Virus record (IMG/VR): IMGVR_UViG_3300025914_000045
Span: 1 to 25,663 of that record
Reading direction: 5' to 3' (one strand)
Source of the DNA: a virus
DNA length: 25,663 nucleotides
Of this stretch, positions 15,075 through 21,809 are shown one piece after another. Each line of letters begins with the position of its first letter. Position 1 is the first letter of the stretch. Below the pieces are notes generated by a model. The model was not told the DNA's origin and made no database searches. It saw nothing but the letters and a program-made list of their open reading frames with translations. The translations under genes were made by a program, and so were the position numbers.

Positions 15075-16675
15075 CAATTCCTCCGCATACCTAGAACCGA
15101 GTATATCTCACCGGACTTGACTTTCGCCATCGCTTTTGCATACCGCGGGCCCATGTTGTCGTGCAGGTAAATCAGCGCCTGCGTCATCGCGTCCACGTCA
15201 TCGTCGTGCCGCGCGAAGGGGAAGCCGCACAGCTCCTCAATCATGTCTTCCACCCACGCATACGTGAGCTTTGTTCCGTCGGGCAATTCAAATTCAGCAT
15301 CCGCGGCCGGCAGCACTACGTCACGCGATTCCGCCAATGGGCTGACGGCGTTCGCGCGTGCGACCTTGCCGCCTTCGGGATCCACCATGATGATGCCGGG
15401 CAGCTTGCCGCGTAGCACTTGCTCCACCGCTGTGCCGTTGGCTTTGTCCTCTATGAGCTTGGCGCGCGCCTTTGGCCATCGCTTGGCGAGCGCGAGCAAG
15501 CACGCGACGGTGCCCGGTAACCCTAGCTTGTCGTGGATGCGATCGATCAAATAGTACTTGCTATCCCAACCCAGCGCCCACACGTGAATGGCCACGTAGT
15601 CAGCGCTCTTCGTGTCTTTGAATGAGCAGTCAGCGGAGATAGCGAGCGCGAGGATCCTCGACGGCAGTGTCTTCCACCGCTGCGAAAACCATTCGCGCTT
15701 GAAGATATTTCCTTCACCCGGTGACGGCCGCTGTTGCAACTGCGCGGCTGCCACTTGGCTGCCCATTTCACGTTCTAGGAATGCGACCGACGTTTCATCG
15801 AATCGCGTAGGCACAAGCAGCTCCCCTTCGACGGTGCGCCGATCGCCGCCCCATTTCGTTTTGCACGCGCGCTCAGCCTCGAATCGCATGGGGAAGCAAA
15901 GCACCGTCCACGCGCCCACATTCTTGTCCTCTTCAAGAATGCGGCCCACGAGATCCAACTCGTGGAGGCGCTGCATAATGATCACGCGCGTGAATTTTTT
16001 GGGGTTGTTTTGGCGGCTGGCCATGGTGCCACGCCACCACTGCCACGTGCGTTCAAGCGCTGCGGCGGCTGTCTCAGGGTCACCGCTCACATCCTTCGGC
16101 TTCGTCGGATCGTCGATTACCTGTCGCTCAGCGTGCCAGCCCGTGCCTTTGCCTGCGACAGTGACAGAGACGCGGCGCCCGCCCTTCGATGTGCTGTACA
16201 CGCTCTGCGTCGTCTGATCGTCTTTGCTGTCGGCGATCGTAACGCCCTTGCCCCATCGATCTTGAAACCATCCGCTGCGAATGAGCTTGCGACAGCGGAG
16301 CGCATCGCGATGCATTAGATCTTGATCGAACGTGGCAAACATCCATTTCGTTTTCGGTTTGATGATCCATTCCCAAACCGGCCACAAAACGCTCACGATG
16401 GTGGATTTAGTGCAACCGGGGGGAACGGCGATGATGAGACGTGAGATCTCACCGTTGGTGACCGCTTCAAGGTGCTTGCAGATCTCCTCCATGTGCCACG
16501 AGGGCACGAGATCATCAGGCTCGACGATGTGCCACGCAAGTTGGACGAATTGCCACAAGCCGCCGCGCTTCACCAGCTCGACGTCAAGGGCAATGTCGTT
16601 GTCGGTGGCTTTGTAGACGGCTGCGTCTGAGGCGAGGAGTTGCACGGGCGGGGCGACTAAGGTGACCGATACCAA
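15074..16675 (-). CDS. Large terminase subunit
   Basis: This 533-residue protein is the packaging motor. The ATPase half has Walker A 'VPPGCTKST' (84-92), Walker B 'QVIDDP' (185-190) and a coupling region 'IIMQRLHELDL' (232-242). The nuclease half shows 'ISADCSFKDTKSADY' (346-360), 'IEDKANG' (408-414) and 'HDDDVDA' (490-496), the acidic metal-binding residues of the RNase H fold. Walker A has Cys at a position more often held by other residues. The only start matching the N-terminus is TTG 16675, with no good ribosome site. It overlaps the preceding small gene. Family and function are certain; the exact start is not. Confidence 0.93.
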   Translation of the reverse strand: MVSVTLVAPPVQLLASDAAVYKATDNDIALDVELVKRGGLWQFVQLAWHIVEPDDLVPSWHMEEICKHLEAVTNGEISRLIIAVPPGCTKSTIVSVLWPVWEWIIKPKTKWMFATFDQDLMHRDALRCRKLIRSGWFQDRWGKGVTIADSKDDQTTQSVYSTSKGGRRVSVTVAGKGTGWHAERQVIDDPTKPKDVSGDPETAAAALERTWQWWRGTMASRQNNPKKFTRVIIMQRLHELDLVGRILEEDKNVGAWTVLCFPMRFEAERACKTKWGGDRRTVEGELLVPTRFDETSVAFLEREMGSQVAAAQLQQRPSPGEGNIFKREWFSQRWKTLPSRILALAISADCSFKDTKSADYVAIHVWALGWDSKYYLIDRIHDKLGLPGTVACLLALAKRWPKARAKLIEDKANGTAVEQVLRGKLPGIIMVDPEGGKVARANAVSPLAESRDVVLPAADAEFELPDGTKLTYAWVEDMIEELCGFPFARHDDDVDAMTQALIYLHDNMGPRYAKAMAKVKSGEIYSVLGMRRN

Positions 16676-16842
16676 ATAGGCGGCGCAAGCGGCCCGTTCG
16701 GAAACGGTGGATCTCCGACGTACGGCGCGGGCAAATGCACAGGTGAGCCCAACAGTGTCGGTAACAGCATCAGTAACGTGGTGCTATCCGCTTCCAACTC
16801 GATCACGGTGCCGTCGGGCCGCGTGAGCTTGCACTTACACAT
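16657..16842 (-). CDS. Small hypothetical protein upstream of terminase
   Basis: The 61-residue product begins MCKCKLTRPDGTVIELEADS with a helical middle 'TLLMLLPTLLGS' and a Pro-rich end. The ATG overlaps the previous TAA (TAATG), with AGAGGA upstream, and the end overlaps the terminase start by 19 bases. The overlaps and Shine-Dalgarno site favour a real gene. The front could form two short beta strands. No family recognised. Confidence 0.55.
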   Translation of the reverse strand: MCKCKLTRPDGTVIELEADSTTLLMLLPTLLGSPVHLPAPYVGDPPFPNGPLAPPIWYRSP

Positions 16843-17387
16843 TAGTCCTCTTCCGCCTCTTCGTCGTCGCTCTCATCAAAGGCCTCGTGCTCCTCTTCGG
16901 TGAGCATGGACTCCTCAAGCGTGTCAGGGTCGTTACTGGCGGCGCCCGGAAGCGTGCCCGGATGCGAGCGCACAGCGTCGTCGCTCGGGGGCGCTTGCGC
17001 CGTGGGATAGTTAGCGCCGTCCGCCTCCGATTCGTCGAGTAACATTTCGTCGCTGTCTTCCTTGCCAAAATTCATTTCCGCCCCTCCGTCATCGTGTTCA
17101 CCGATGGGCAACCGCTCTTCAGTTGCCAGCTCATAATCATCGCCTTCGCCGTTGCCCGCCTTCGCGCCTGCCGACACATACGGCGTGCCGTCGTTGTTAC
17201 CGCTGCGGCTGAACAGCTCACACGCGGCATCCAACACGTCTTTGTTCATTGCGTCATGCGGGGTGTAGCCTTCGGATTGCATCCAATTCGCGAGCGCGAA
17301 TGGATTCGAGATTTCGCTGTGGCCCTTCATGGCCTCAACGGTGCCTTCCCAACCGGCTGGTGCGGAGTCAATTCGCTGATCGGCCAT
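16842..17387 (-). CDS. Acidic hypothetical protein
   Basis: The 181-residue product starts MADQRIDSAPAGWEGTVEA with GGAG 8 bases before the ATG. It is strongly acidic. The first third, 'NPFALANWMQSEGYTPHDAMNK', looks folded and resembles short phage helical domains. The rest is Asp/Glu-rich low complexity, with 'DEMLLDESEADG' and a final run of acidic residues. The 'LLDESE' phrase also occurs in the small protein at 13117-13449. It is the first gene downstream of a motif-bearing promoter at 17417-17435, so it may begin the packaging operon. Function is unknown; DNA mimicry or assembly are only ideas. Confidence 0.65.
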   Translation of the reverse strand: MADQRIDSAPAGWEGTVEAMKGHSEISNPFALANWMQSEGYTPHDAMNKDVLDAACELFSRSGNNDGTPYVSAGAKAGNGEGDDYELATEERLPIGEHDDGGAEMNFGKEDSDEMLLDESEADGANYPTAQAPPSDDAVRSHPGTLPGAASNDPDTLEESMLTEEEHEAFDESDDEEAEED

Positions 17388-17416
17388 TATGCGCTCCTAC
17401 CCACTAGCGCAGCATA

Positions 17417-17435
17417 ACCGATCGTAATTGTCAAG
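17417..17435 (-). promoter_or_regulatory. Promoter -35 TTGACA with ACCGATCG operator
   Basis: On the minus strand a perfect TTGACA (17429-17434) overlaps the TGA stop of the upstream gene. Twelve bases on lies the plus-strand motif ACCGATCGTAATT (17417-17429). It is upstream of the gene starting at 17387. The expected -10 is weak, so activation may be needed, or start elsewhere. Confidence 0.5.
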
Positions 17436-17736
17436 AATTGGGCGTAGAGCGCGGATGAAACCCCACGAAAGTGGGGATCGAGTTGTGCCGATTCTCGAGA
17501 AACATGCGGAACATTTCAAGCATGGTGGGATCGAGCAACTCAGGAACGGGATTCATGGGATCGCTCATGATGGCCGCAGCGATGAGCAACAGCGAACAAA
17601 CCACCACACCCTGCTTTTTTCCTTTGAACGTGGCTTCGAGCGGCGTTTCCAGCTCCTGAATCAACGCCTCCATTTGCCCCTTGATCGACTGATAAATCGC
17701 AACCGCTTTCTTTCGCTCCACGCTTTCATCGCTCAT
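17431..17736 (-). CDS. Hypothetical helical protein with one membrane-like segment
   Basis: The 101-residue product MSDESVERKKAVAIYQSIKG has an amphipathic helix front followed by 'GVVVCSLLLIAAAIMSDP' at about 43-60, hydrophobic enough to be a membrane segment. The C-terminal part 'MLEMFRMFLENRHNSIPTF' is helical. The ATG overlaps the previous TGA. Its stop TGA is part of the TTGACA of the next promoter. A holin-like role is conceivable for a small protein with one hydrophobic segment, but nothing else supports it. Confidence 0.6.
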   Translation of the reverse strand: MSDESVERKKAVAIYQSIKGQMEALIQELETPLEATFKGKKQGVVVCSLLLIAAAIMSDPMNPVPELLDPTMLEMFRMFLENRHNSIPTFVGFHPRSTPNS

Positions 17737-18182
17737 CGCTTGGCCCCTTTGTTGATTTGTTTCCGCAAGCGGAAATAGCCTCGATCGAACGCTTCCCCGA
17801 TTTGATCCTGTGTCGGTTTCTTTTTCTTCCCCACCTTGATGCGCTCGCGCGTGTCGGCCACGAGTCCCTGATACATCGTGCGGATTGCACAGATGACGTA
17901 TCCGGGGCCGCCGCCCACAGGCACGATGTCAGCTTGCGGCCATGGCGGAGGGGGCCGCAGCGCACCGTCAGCGCTCACCGCTTTGAGCACGTCAAGAATA
18001 CCCGCACGGCGGCAGATTTCGGTTGCCGCTGAGCGCAGCCGTTGATAGCTCGGGTCGTTGGAATTGCGCGCGCCGTCGAGCGCCTTCCCAAGCTCAGCAA
18101 TGGCGAAGTGATCCACCACTGCCATCAACTCAGGGTCTTTTTCATAATCGTCGTCAGTGGGCACGATTTCAGCAACCTCCAT
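17733..18182 (-). CDS. Hypothetical protein
   Basis: A product of about 149 residues is read from ATG 18182 (MEVAEIVPTDDDYEKD). GTG 18164 is an alternative start, with GGAGG 11 bases upstream of it. The frame is open further to 18401, but that would cover the lipoprotein gene. The N-terminal part is helical ('MAVVDHFAIAELGKALDGAR', 'RSAATEICRRAGILDVLKAV'), then Pro-rich 'RPPPPWPQADIVPVGGG'. It ends in a basic stretch 'VGKKKKPTQDQIGEAFDRGYFRLRKQ'. It overlaps the lipoprotein gene before it by 14 bases, suggesting coupled translation. No family recognised. Confidence 0.6.
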   Translation of the reverse strand: MEVAEIVPTDDDYEKDPELMAVVDHFAIAELGKALDGARNSNDPSYQRLRSAATEICRRAGILDVLKAVSADGALRPPPPWPQADIVPVGGGPGYVICAIRTMYQGLVADTRERIKVGKKKKPTQDQIGEAFDRGYFRLRKQINKGAKR

Positions 18183-18441
18183 CGGTGAAATAACACGCGG
18201 GCACGCAATTGTGATCCACGTGGCCGGGGCCGAACGCGAGACAGTACCAACCCGCCGGGCACACGAAATTGACACCGCAGAGCTGCCCGCAGTGGCCATC
18301 GTCGGCGCACGCTTCACCGCTTGGGCAGCCACCGCCATCGTTGCACAGCGAAGGCGGACGCACGGCAGTGGGCGCCACATGCAACGGCTGAGGCACGCCA
18401 CAGGCGGCGAGGAGCAAGGCGAGGATCGCGATCGTCTTCAT
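18169..18441 (-). CDS. Small Cys-rich lipoprotein
   Basis: The 90-residue product has a lipoprotein signal: MKTIAILALLLAAC with lipobox LAAC (Cys about residue 14). The mature part is Pro-rich at first, then has many Cys residues: 'CNDGGGCPSGEACADDGHCG', 'CGVNFVCPAGWYC', 'NCVPACYFTDGGC'. The spacing suggests a small disulfide-bonded domain of the type common in lipoproteins of Myxococcota. The ATG overlaps the previous stop (ATGA), with GGGAG upstream. It would be anchored in the outer or inner membrane of the host. A role in superinfection exclusion or host surface change is possible but unproven. Confidence 0.8.
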   Translation of the reverse strand: MKTIAILALLLAACGVPQPLHVAPTAVRPPSLCNDGGGCPSGEACADDGHCGQLCGVNFVCPAGWYCLAFGPGHVDHNCVPACYFTDGGC

Positions 18442-18827
18442 GGGGTCTCTCCCTTTGTTTTCTCGTCAAGCGCGGTGAGGGCAGAGCACAGTGTGTTGTA
18501 GCGCTGGACGTCGCTGCTCTTGTCTCCTGGCGCTACGGTCAGCTTGTCTCGAAACTCCGAGGCCGCTTTCGCCACCGCCTCCAGCAGCGGCACGCGCTCG
18601 GCGATGGCGCGGCCGGCGTAGCCATTGAGTGCGCCGATAGCTGCACGCATCCGATCCGTAAATTCGTCGACAAACATCGTCCCGAATTTGCCATCCACCA
18701 TGCGCTGTAGCACCGCGCGCATCGCCGCCGCCTCGGCCTGCGTGCGGGCCAATTCCGATTCCAATTGTTCGATTCTCTCGATATGTTCAGAAAGAACTGC
18801 CGCAGCGTCGGTCATATCGATCTTCAT
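18438..18827 (-). CDS. Helical coiled-coil protein
   Basis: The 129-residue product MKIDMTDAAAVLSEHIERIEQ has GGAGG seven bases upstream. A coiled coil runs from about 12 to 45 ('IERIEQLESELARTQAEAAA'), followed by 'MVDGKFGTMFVDEFTDRMRAAI' and a second helical part ending 'TALDEKTKGETP'. Many phages carry such small helical proteins near the early genes. It lies between the lipoprotein gene and the larger coiled-coil gene. No family recognised. Confidence 0.6.
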   Translation of the reverse strand: MKIDMTDAAAVLSEHIERIEQLESELARTQAEAAAMRAVLQRMVDGKFGTMFVDEFTDRMRAAIGALNGYAGRAIAERVPLLEAVAKAASEFRDKLTVAPGDKSSDVQRYNTLCSALTALDEKTKGETP

Positions 18828-18842
18828 CGTTTGCCCTCCTCA

Positions 18843-19790
18843 TCACCCGCCCCCGCTCCGCGCGTCGACCTTGGCGATCGCCACGCACAAGCGGCGCAAC
18901 ACCTTGCCCTCGCCCGGCCACGTCGGGCCTCCGAGTGAAAACACGTCGCGGACGTCCTTCGCAGCCGCTTCCAGCTCCTCGCGCTCCTCCTGCTGCGCCC
19001 GCCACGCGTCGCGCCGTCGACACGGGTCGCACCACTGGTCGCGCGTTAGCGTCGAGTTGGTGCCGTCGCACGGGTAGTCGAATCCGTTCGTGCACTCCTC
19101 GACGGCGGCTGATTCGGGGTCGGCGATGATGGCATCCATACGCCCCTTCGCGCACGCTTCTATGTGCCCGCCTTCTTCGCTGCAGGCAGAAGTGCAGCAC
19201 ACGTCACCGTCGGCGAGCGCCCGGCGAATCTCCGCGACCGCGCGGCCGAGGAGGGCCTCTTGTTCGGCTATGACTTGGTCGGCACCGTAGCGCATTCCCT
19301 GCCAGTAATCGCGGTCATGCGCTACTTCGGCTAACTTCTCCTCCGCCACCTCCACCCGCTTCCCCAGTCGCGCGTTCTCCTCGCGCAGTTGGTGCAGCTG
19401 TTCAATATGGCTGACGAGCAACGTTGTGCTGCGGTCCATGTTACGGACTCCTTGCAACGTTACCTCCGCCGTCTCCGCCCGCTTGACCGCGGCTGCTAAC
19501 TCGGCATCTTCCAACGCCAGCTTGTGCGCTGCATTGCCAGCAATCTTGCGCGCCTCATCCAGCTCCGCCCGCGCCTGCCCCAATTCGGCCAGCGCGGCAT
19601 CACGTTCTTCGCGCGCGTTCAAACGGCCATTAACTACGGCGTCCCGTTCCGCGCGCGCTGCGGTCAAATCCTCTTGCAACTTTTCGATTTGCTTCCCCGC
19701 GGCCAACAACTCCGCTTGCGCCTTGCGCGCGCAGTCTTTCCAAAAGCGATTGTCTGCTACGATTTCCTTGAATGCTGTGATGATCCCCAT
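18843..19790 (-). CDS. Long coiled-coil protein with Cys clusters
   Basis: The 315-residue product starts at ATG 19790 with GGAGG six bases upstream and is led by the promoter at 19810-19840. Residues about 20-185 form long coiled coils, rich in Ala, Glu and Arg. After that come Cys clusters 'VCCTSACSEEGGHIEAC' (about 197-213) and 'ECTNGFDYPCDG' with 'WCDPCRRR' (about 230-258), which could bind zinc. A helical tail follows. The Cys groups are uncommon in a phage coiled-coil protein. It does not match a family I can name. Its own promoter suggests early or regulated expression. Confidence 0.65.
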   Translation of the reverse strand: MGIITAFKEIVADNRFWKDCARKAQAELLAAGKQIEKLQEDLTAARAERDAVVNGRLNAREERDAALAELGQARAELDEARKIAGNAAHKLALEDAELAAAVKRAETAEVTLQGVRNMDRSTTLLVSHIEQLHQLREENARLGKRVEVAEEKLAEVAHDRDYWQGMRYGADQVIAEQEALLGRAVAEIRRALADGDVCCTSACSEEGGHIEACAKGRMDAIIADPESAAVEECTNGFDYPCDGTNSTLTRDQWCDPCRRRDAWRAQQEEREELEAAAKDVRDVFSLGGPTWPGEGKVLRRLCVAIAKVDARSGGG

Positions 19791-19809
19791 GTAGCGCCTC
19801 CGACCTGTG

Positions 19810-19840
19810 AAACTAGCACGCCCCGATCGATTTCGTCAAG
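19810..19840 (-). promoter_or_regulatory. Promoter with embedded GATCG operator
   Basis: On the minus strand -35 TTGACG (19834-19839) overlaps the stop of the lipoprotein gene. An 18-base spacer leads to -10 TAGTTT (19810-19815). The spacer holds the motif CCCGATCGATTTCGTCAAG (19822-19840 including the -35). It drives the gene starting at 19790. Confidence 0.65.
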
Positions 19841-20225
19841 GCGAGTACGTACACGAGGTAGCGGCCCCACAGGTCGTGCAAGTCGTCTTGAATGGCTTGC
19901 CGTCGCTGTCGGTGCCCTCCGCCACCATCACTTTGCAGCACACAGCGTTAACGCATGCGCCGTGGTAGCTCTCTTGAATCAGCGCGAACGTGTCAGGCAA
20001 TGCGCAGCAATCGGACGTCGCCGCGCACGTCTCACCCAATGCGCTGCACATGGCAGGCGCGCACCCGGTGAACACGCCGTCTCTGTCATACTGCGGAGTA
20101 CCCCCACTACCGTCAATGAGGCACGTGGGCACGCAATCGCCTGCGTTGGCTCGCGTCTCACCGGACGGGCAAGAGGCGCCTCCACAGCCCGCGAGGGTCA
20201 ATGCAAATAAGATGACAGCACGCAT
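19836..20225 (-). CDS. Second Cys-rich lipoprotein
   Basis: The 129-residue product has MRAVILFALTLAGC, with lipobox LAGC at the Cys of residue 14. The mature part contains about 16 Cys, with 'SCPSGETRANAGDCVPTC', 'CAPAMCSALGETCAATSDCC' and 'CTTCGAATSC'. The 'CPSGE' phrase is shared with the lipoprotein at 18169-18441. GGAGG lies 8 bases before the ATG, inside the end of the upstream gene. The pattern suggests a disulfide-rich periplasmic or surface protein. Function is unknown; a role in changing the infected cell surface is only an idea. Confidence 0.8.
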   Translation of the reverse strand: MRAVILFALTLAGCGGASCPSGETRANAGDCVPTCLIDGSGGTPQYDRDGVFTGCAPAMCSALGETCAATSDCCALPDTFALIQESYHGACVNAVCCKVMVAEGTDSDGKPFKTTCTTCGAATSCTYSP

Positions 20226-20228
20226 TTT

Positions 20229-20468
20229 TCAGCCTCCCCCATTGAGTAGCGCCAACTTGATCCGCAGCGTCTCACGCACATTGGCCAACGCGGCGACCGT
20301 CTGCCCGCCCGACGCCTGCGTACGCATTTCCGATTGCACAGCGGCCAAGGCAGCGCCGAACGCGTCGATCTGCCCTGCCTTGTACGCGAGCGCCTTGACG
20401 CGTTCTTCGCGGTGTAGCTCCGTCTCAGCTTGCGTGATCGCGGCCCGTAGCTTTTCACGTGGTGACAT
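20229..20468 (-). CDS. Small helical protein
   Basis: The 79-residue product starts MSPREKLRAAITQAETELHR at ATG 20468, with AGGGGG seven bases upstream. It continues 'EERVKALAYKAGQIDAFGAALAAVQSEM', helical throughout, and ends LLNGGG. A longer start at 20519 overlaps the small gene upstream and is less likely. The pattern 'G..dAf..AL..v' fits a simple helical bundle. No family recognised. Confidence 0.6.
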   Translation of the reverse strand: MSPREKLRAAITQAETELHREERVKALAYKAGQIDAFGAALAAVQSEMRTQASGGQTVAALANVRETLRIKLALLNGGG

Positions 20469-20470
20469 GT

Positions 20471-20590
20471 TCAAGCCCCCTTGCGGTCGCGGATGCGGCT
20501 CGCGACGCTCATCAGCCATTCGCCGTTGCTGCGCCGGATGCGCACCAACACGTACTGAGACACGCGAATCTCAATCACCTCATCGCTCAT
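20471..20590 (-). CDS. 39-residue basic small protein
   Basis: The frame reads MSDEVIEIRVSQYVLVRIRRSNGEW and ends RIRDRKGA. The ATG overlaps the TGA of the upstream gene, and its TGA is two bases before the next ATG. AGGTG lies upstream. The position in a tight run of overlapping genes supports it despite its size. It has a short beta-like start and a basic end. Confidence 0.5.
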   Translation of the reverse strand: MSDEVIEIRVSQYVLVRIRRSNGEWLMSVASRIRDRKGA

Positions 20591-20799
20591 GGGTACACCT
20601 GTAGGTTGCGAATGCAAATGCTCACCTCCGTATCGATTGTGAGCGGAACAGCCTGCCCGCCGTCCCCGGCGAGCATTTCGATATCGAAGGCGTGGACGGT
20701 GCAGAGCGTGATGGAAAATCGGCTCTCACCGATGCCCAGCTCGCGCAACTTGCCCGCCTTGTGCTCGCCACCCATCTGACAGATCCAACACGCTTCCAT
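20587..20799 (-). CDS. 70-residue protein with an N-terminal Cys pair
   Basis: The product starts MEACWICQMGGEHKAGKL at ATG 20799, which overlaps the previous stop (TGATG). It continues 'RFSITLCTVHAFDIEMLAGDGG' and ends in 'TIDTEVSICIRNLQVYP'. A CxxC pair at residues 4-7 could be one half of a zinc site. A much longer upstream frame to 21135 is only a shadow of two other genes. No family recognised. Confidence 0.55.
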   Translation of the reverse strand: MEACWICQMGGEHKAGKLRELGIGESRFSITLCTVHAFDIEMLAGDGGQAVPLTIDTEVSICIRNLQVYP

Positions 20800-20978
20800 C
20801 AGGGCACCACCACGTAGCGCACAACGTTCGAAATCGTCTGCCGCAGCGTCCACGCCTCGCGTGCAATGTCGCGCGGCTCCATGGCGCCAATCTCTCGCGC
20901 CATGCGAAACATGTCCGCTTCCGACATCAACGCGGGATTCCCTGCGAGTGAAAACACAAGCTGCAATCGCGTTTCCAT
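20799..20978 (-). CDS. 59-residue small protein
   Basis: The frame METRLQLVFSLAGNPALMSE runs 59 codons to 'NVVRYVVVP'. GGAGG lies about nine bases before the ATG, and the ATG overlaps the previous TGA. The middle 'MFRMARE' and 'IAREAWTLRQTI' are helical. Overlaps on both sides and a strong ribosome site support it. Confidence 0.55.
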   Translation of the reverse strand: METRLQLVFSLAGNPALMSEADMFRMAREIGAMEPRDIAREAWTLRQTISNVVRYVVVP

Positions 20979-21148
20979 CAGTTGCCCCCTCCCCAGGTGG
21001 TGTTGCGAAACAGAATGACCGTCTCACCCTCGACGATGTACTCCGGTTCAAACTGTTCTTCAGTCTTGATGAGCGCGAGGCCATTGCGCTCCGTGGCCAT
21101 GAGGCCAACCGCTTCGTTTGCGCTCTTTTTTCCAACCGTCGTGCTCAT
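20978..21148 (-). CDS. 56-residue small protein (MSTTVG start)
   Basis: The frame starts MSTTVGKKSANEAVGLMATE and ends 'VILFRNTTWGGGN'. The ATG overlaps the TGA of the previous gene. Its end overlaps the next ATG by one base. The start ATGAGCACGACGG is shared with other early-gene starts (see findings). No family recognised. Confidence 0.55.
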   Translation of the reverse strand: MSTTVGKKSANEAVGLMATERNGLALIKTEEQFEPEYIVEGETVILFRNTTWGGGN

Positions 21149-21372
21149 GCCCACACCGAAAACGCGGCAACGATAGCGGCGCCAACCTCGCGAGCGCTCT
21201 TACGGAAGCAACGGGGGCACAAGGCGCCGCGCGTGTTGCTGACCGTCGACGCCTTACGCTTGCCGCAGAAAGTCGACGCCTTGCCAACCAAGCTGCGATG
21301 AAGATGCGTGCCCGTGACGCAACGAACGATTTGAATCTCGAAAGCCACCGTTTCCGTCTGCATCGTGCTCAT
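21145..21372 (-). CDS. Small zinc-finger-like protein
   Basis: The 75-residue product starts MSTMQTETVAFEIQIVRCVT. It carries two Cys pairs, 'TFCGKRKA' and 'ALCPRCFRK', about 18 residues apart, plus Cys18, fitting a small zinc-binding domain. The -10 hexamer of its promoter ends six bases before the ATG, so translation may start at or near the 5' end. Likely an early regulator or DNA/RNA-binding protein, by size and Cys pattern only. Confidence 0.65.
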   Translation of the reverse strand: MSTMQTETVAFEIQIVRCVTGTHLHRSLVGKASTFCGKRKASTVSNTRGALCPRCFRKSAREVGAAIVAAFSVWA

Positions 21373-21378
21373 GTTGTA

Positions 21379-21407
21379 AATCTAATCGGTCCCGATCGAT
21401 TTAGCAA
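21379..21407 (-). promoter_or_regulatory. Promoter with embedded operator, near-leaderless
   Basis: On the minus strand -35 TTGCTA (21402-21407) and -10 TAGATT (21379-21384) are separated by exactly 17 bases. The spacer holds ATCGATCGGGACCGAT. The ATG of the gene at 21372 is six bases past the -10. Confidence 0.7.
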
Positions 21408-21424
21408 GAGGAAAAATGCACGGC

Positions 21425-21438
21425 ACCGATCATTTTTT
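21425..21438 (-). promoter_or_regulatory. Distal operator copy ACCGATCATTTTTT
   Basis: A second copy of the motif lies upstream of the promoter at 21379-21407. Its ACCGATC begins exactly 34 bases from the first copy, the same spacing as in the pair at 22511 and 22545. It also overlaps the tail end of the gene upstream region. Confidence 0.55.
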
Positions 21439-21440
21439 AT

Positions 21441-21809
21441 TTACTTGTCATCATCGCCACTTGCAAGCGCTCGCCTACGCTGAGCGTTGCGAATGACATT
21501 GAGCGCTTGCAGCTCATCGTTGCTGAGCGCCTCCAATGGCGGCAATGGCGACGGGCCACCGTTCCCACCCTTCTGCGTCACCTCTGTGCGCTGCACAGGG
21601 ATGCCCAGCGTGTACGCCAACGCGACTTTCTGCGCGGCGAGTTGGGTTTGCTCATCTAGCCCATACTTCGCGAGCCCCACCAACGAACGCCAAACGCCCT
21701 CAGCGTCGATCAGCATCTTCATGCGGAGGCGCCCAAGCCGCTCCTGGAATTCTTCTTCGCTGATCGAGTCCAAGCGCTCATCTTCGAATTGCAACAGTTT
21801 GCCGCTCAT
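21441..21809 (-). CDS. Possible small terminase-like protein
   Basis: The 122-residue product starts MSGKLLQFEDERLDSISEEE. A helical middle, 'EGVWRSLVGLAKYGLDEQTQLAAQKVALAYTLGIP', is followed by 'VQRTEVTQKGGNGGPSPLPP' and a helical end 'LSNDELQALNVIRNAQRRR'. This pattern (repeat-like helices, 'vqrtEv', Gly/Pro break, then 'Ls.dEL..l') is often seen in small terminase subunits. The ATG directly follows a -10-like TAGAAT and a CGATCGATT motif. If correct, it lies unusually far (about 4.8 kb) from the large subunit. Confidence in function is low. Confidence 0.6.
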   Translation of the reverse strand: MSGKLLQFEDERLDSISEEEFQERLGRLRMKMLIDAEGVWRSLVGLAKYGLDEQTQLAAQKVALAYTLGIPVQRTEVTQKGGNGGPSPLPPLEALSNDELQALNVIRNAQRRRALASGDDDK

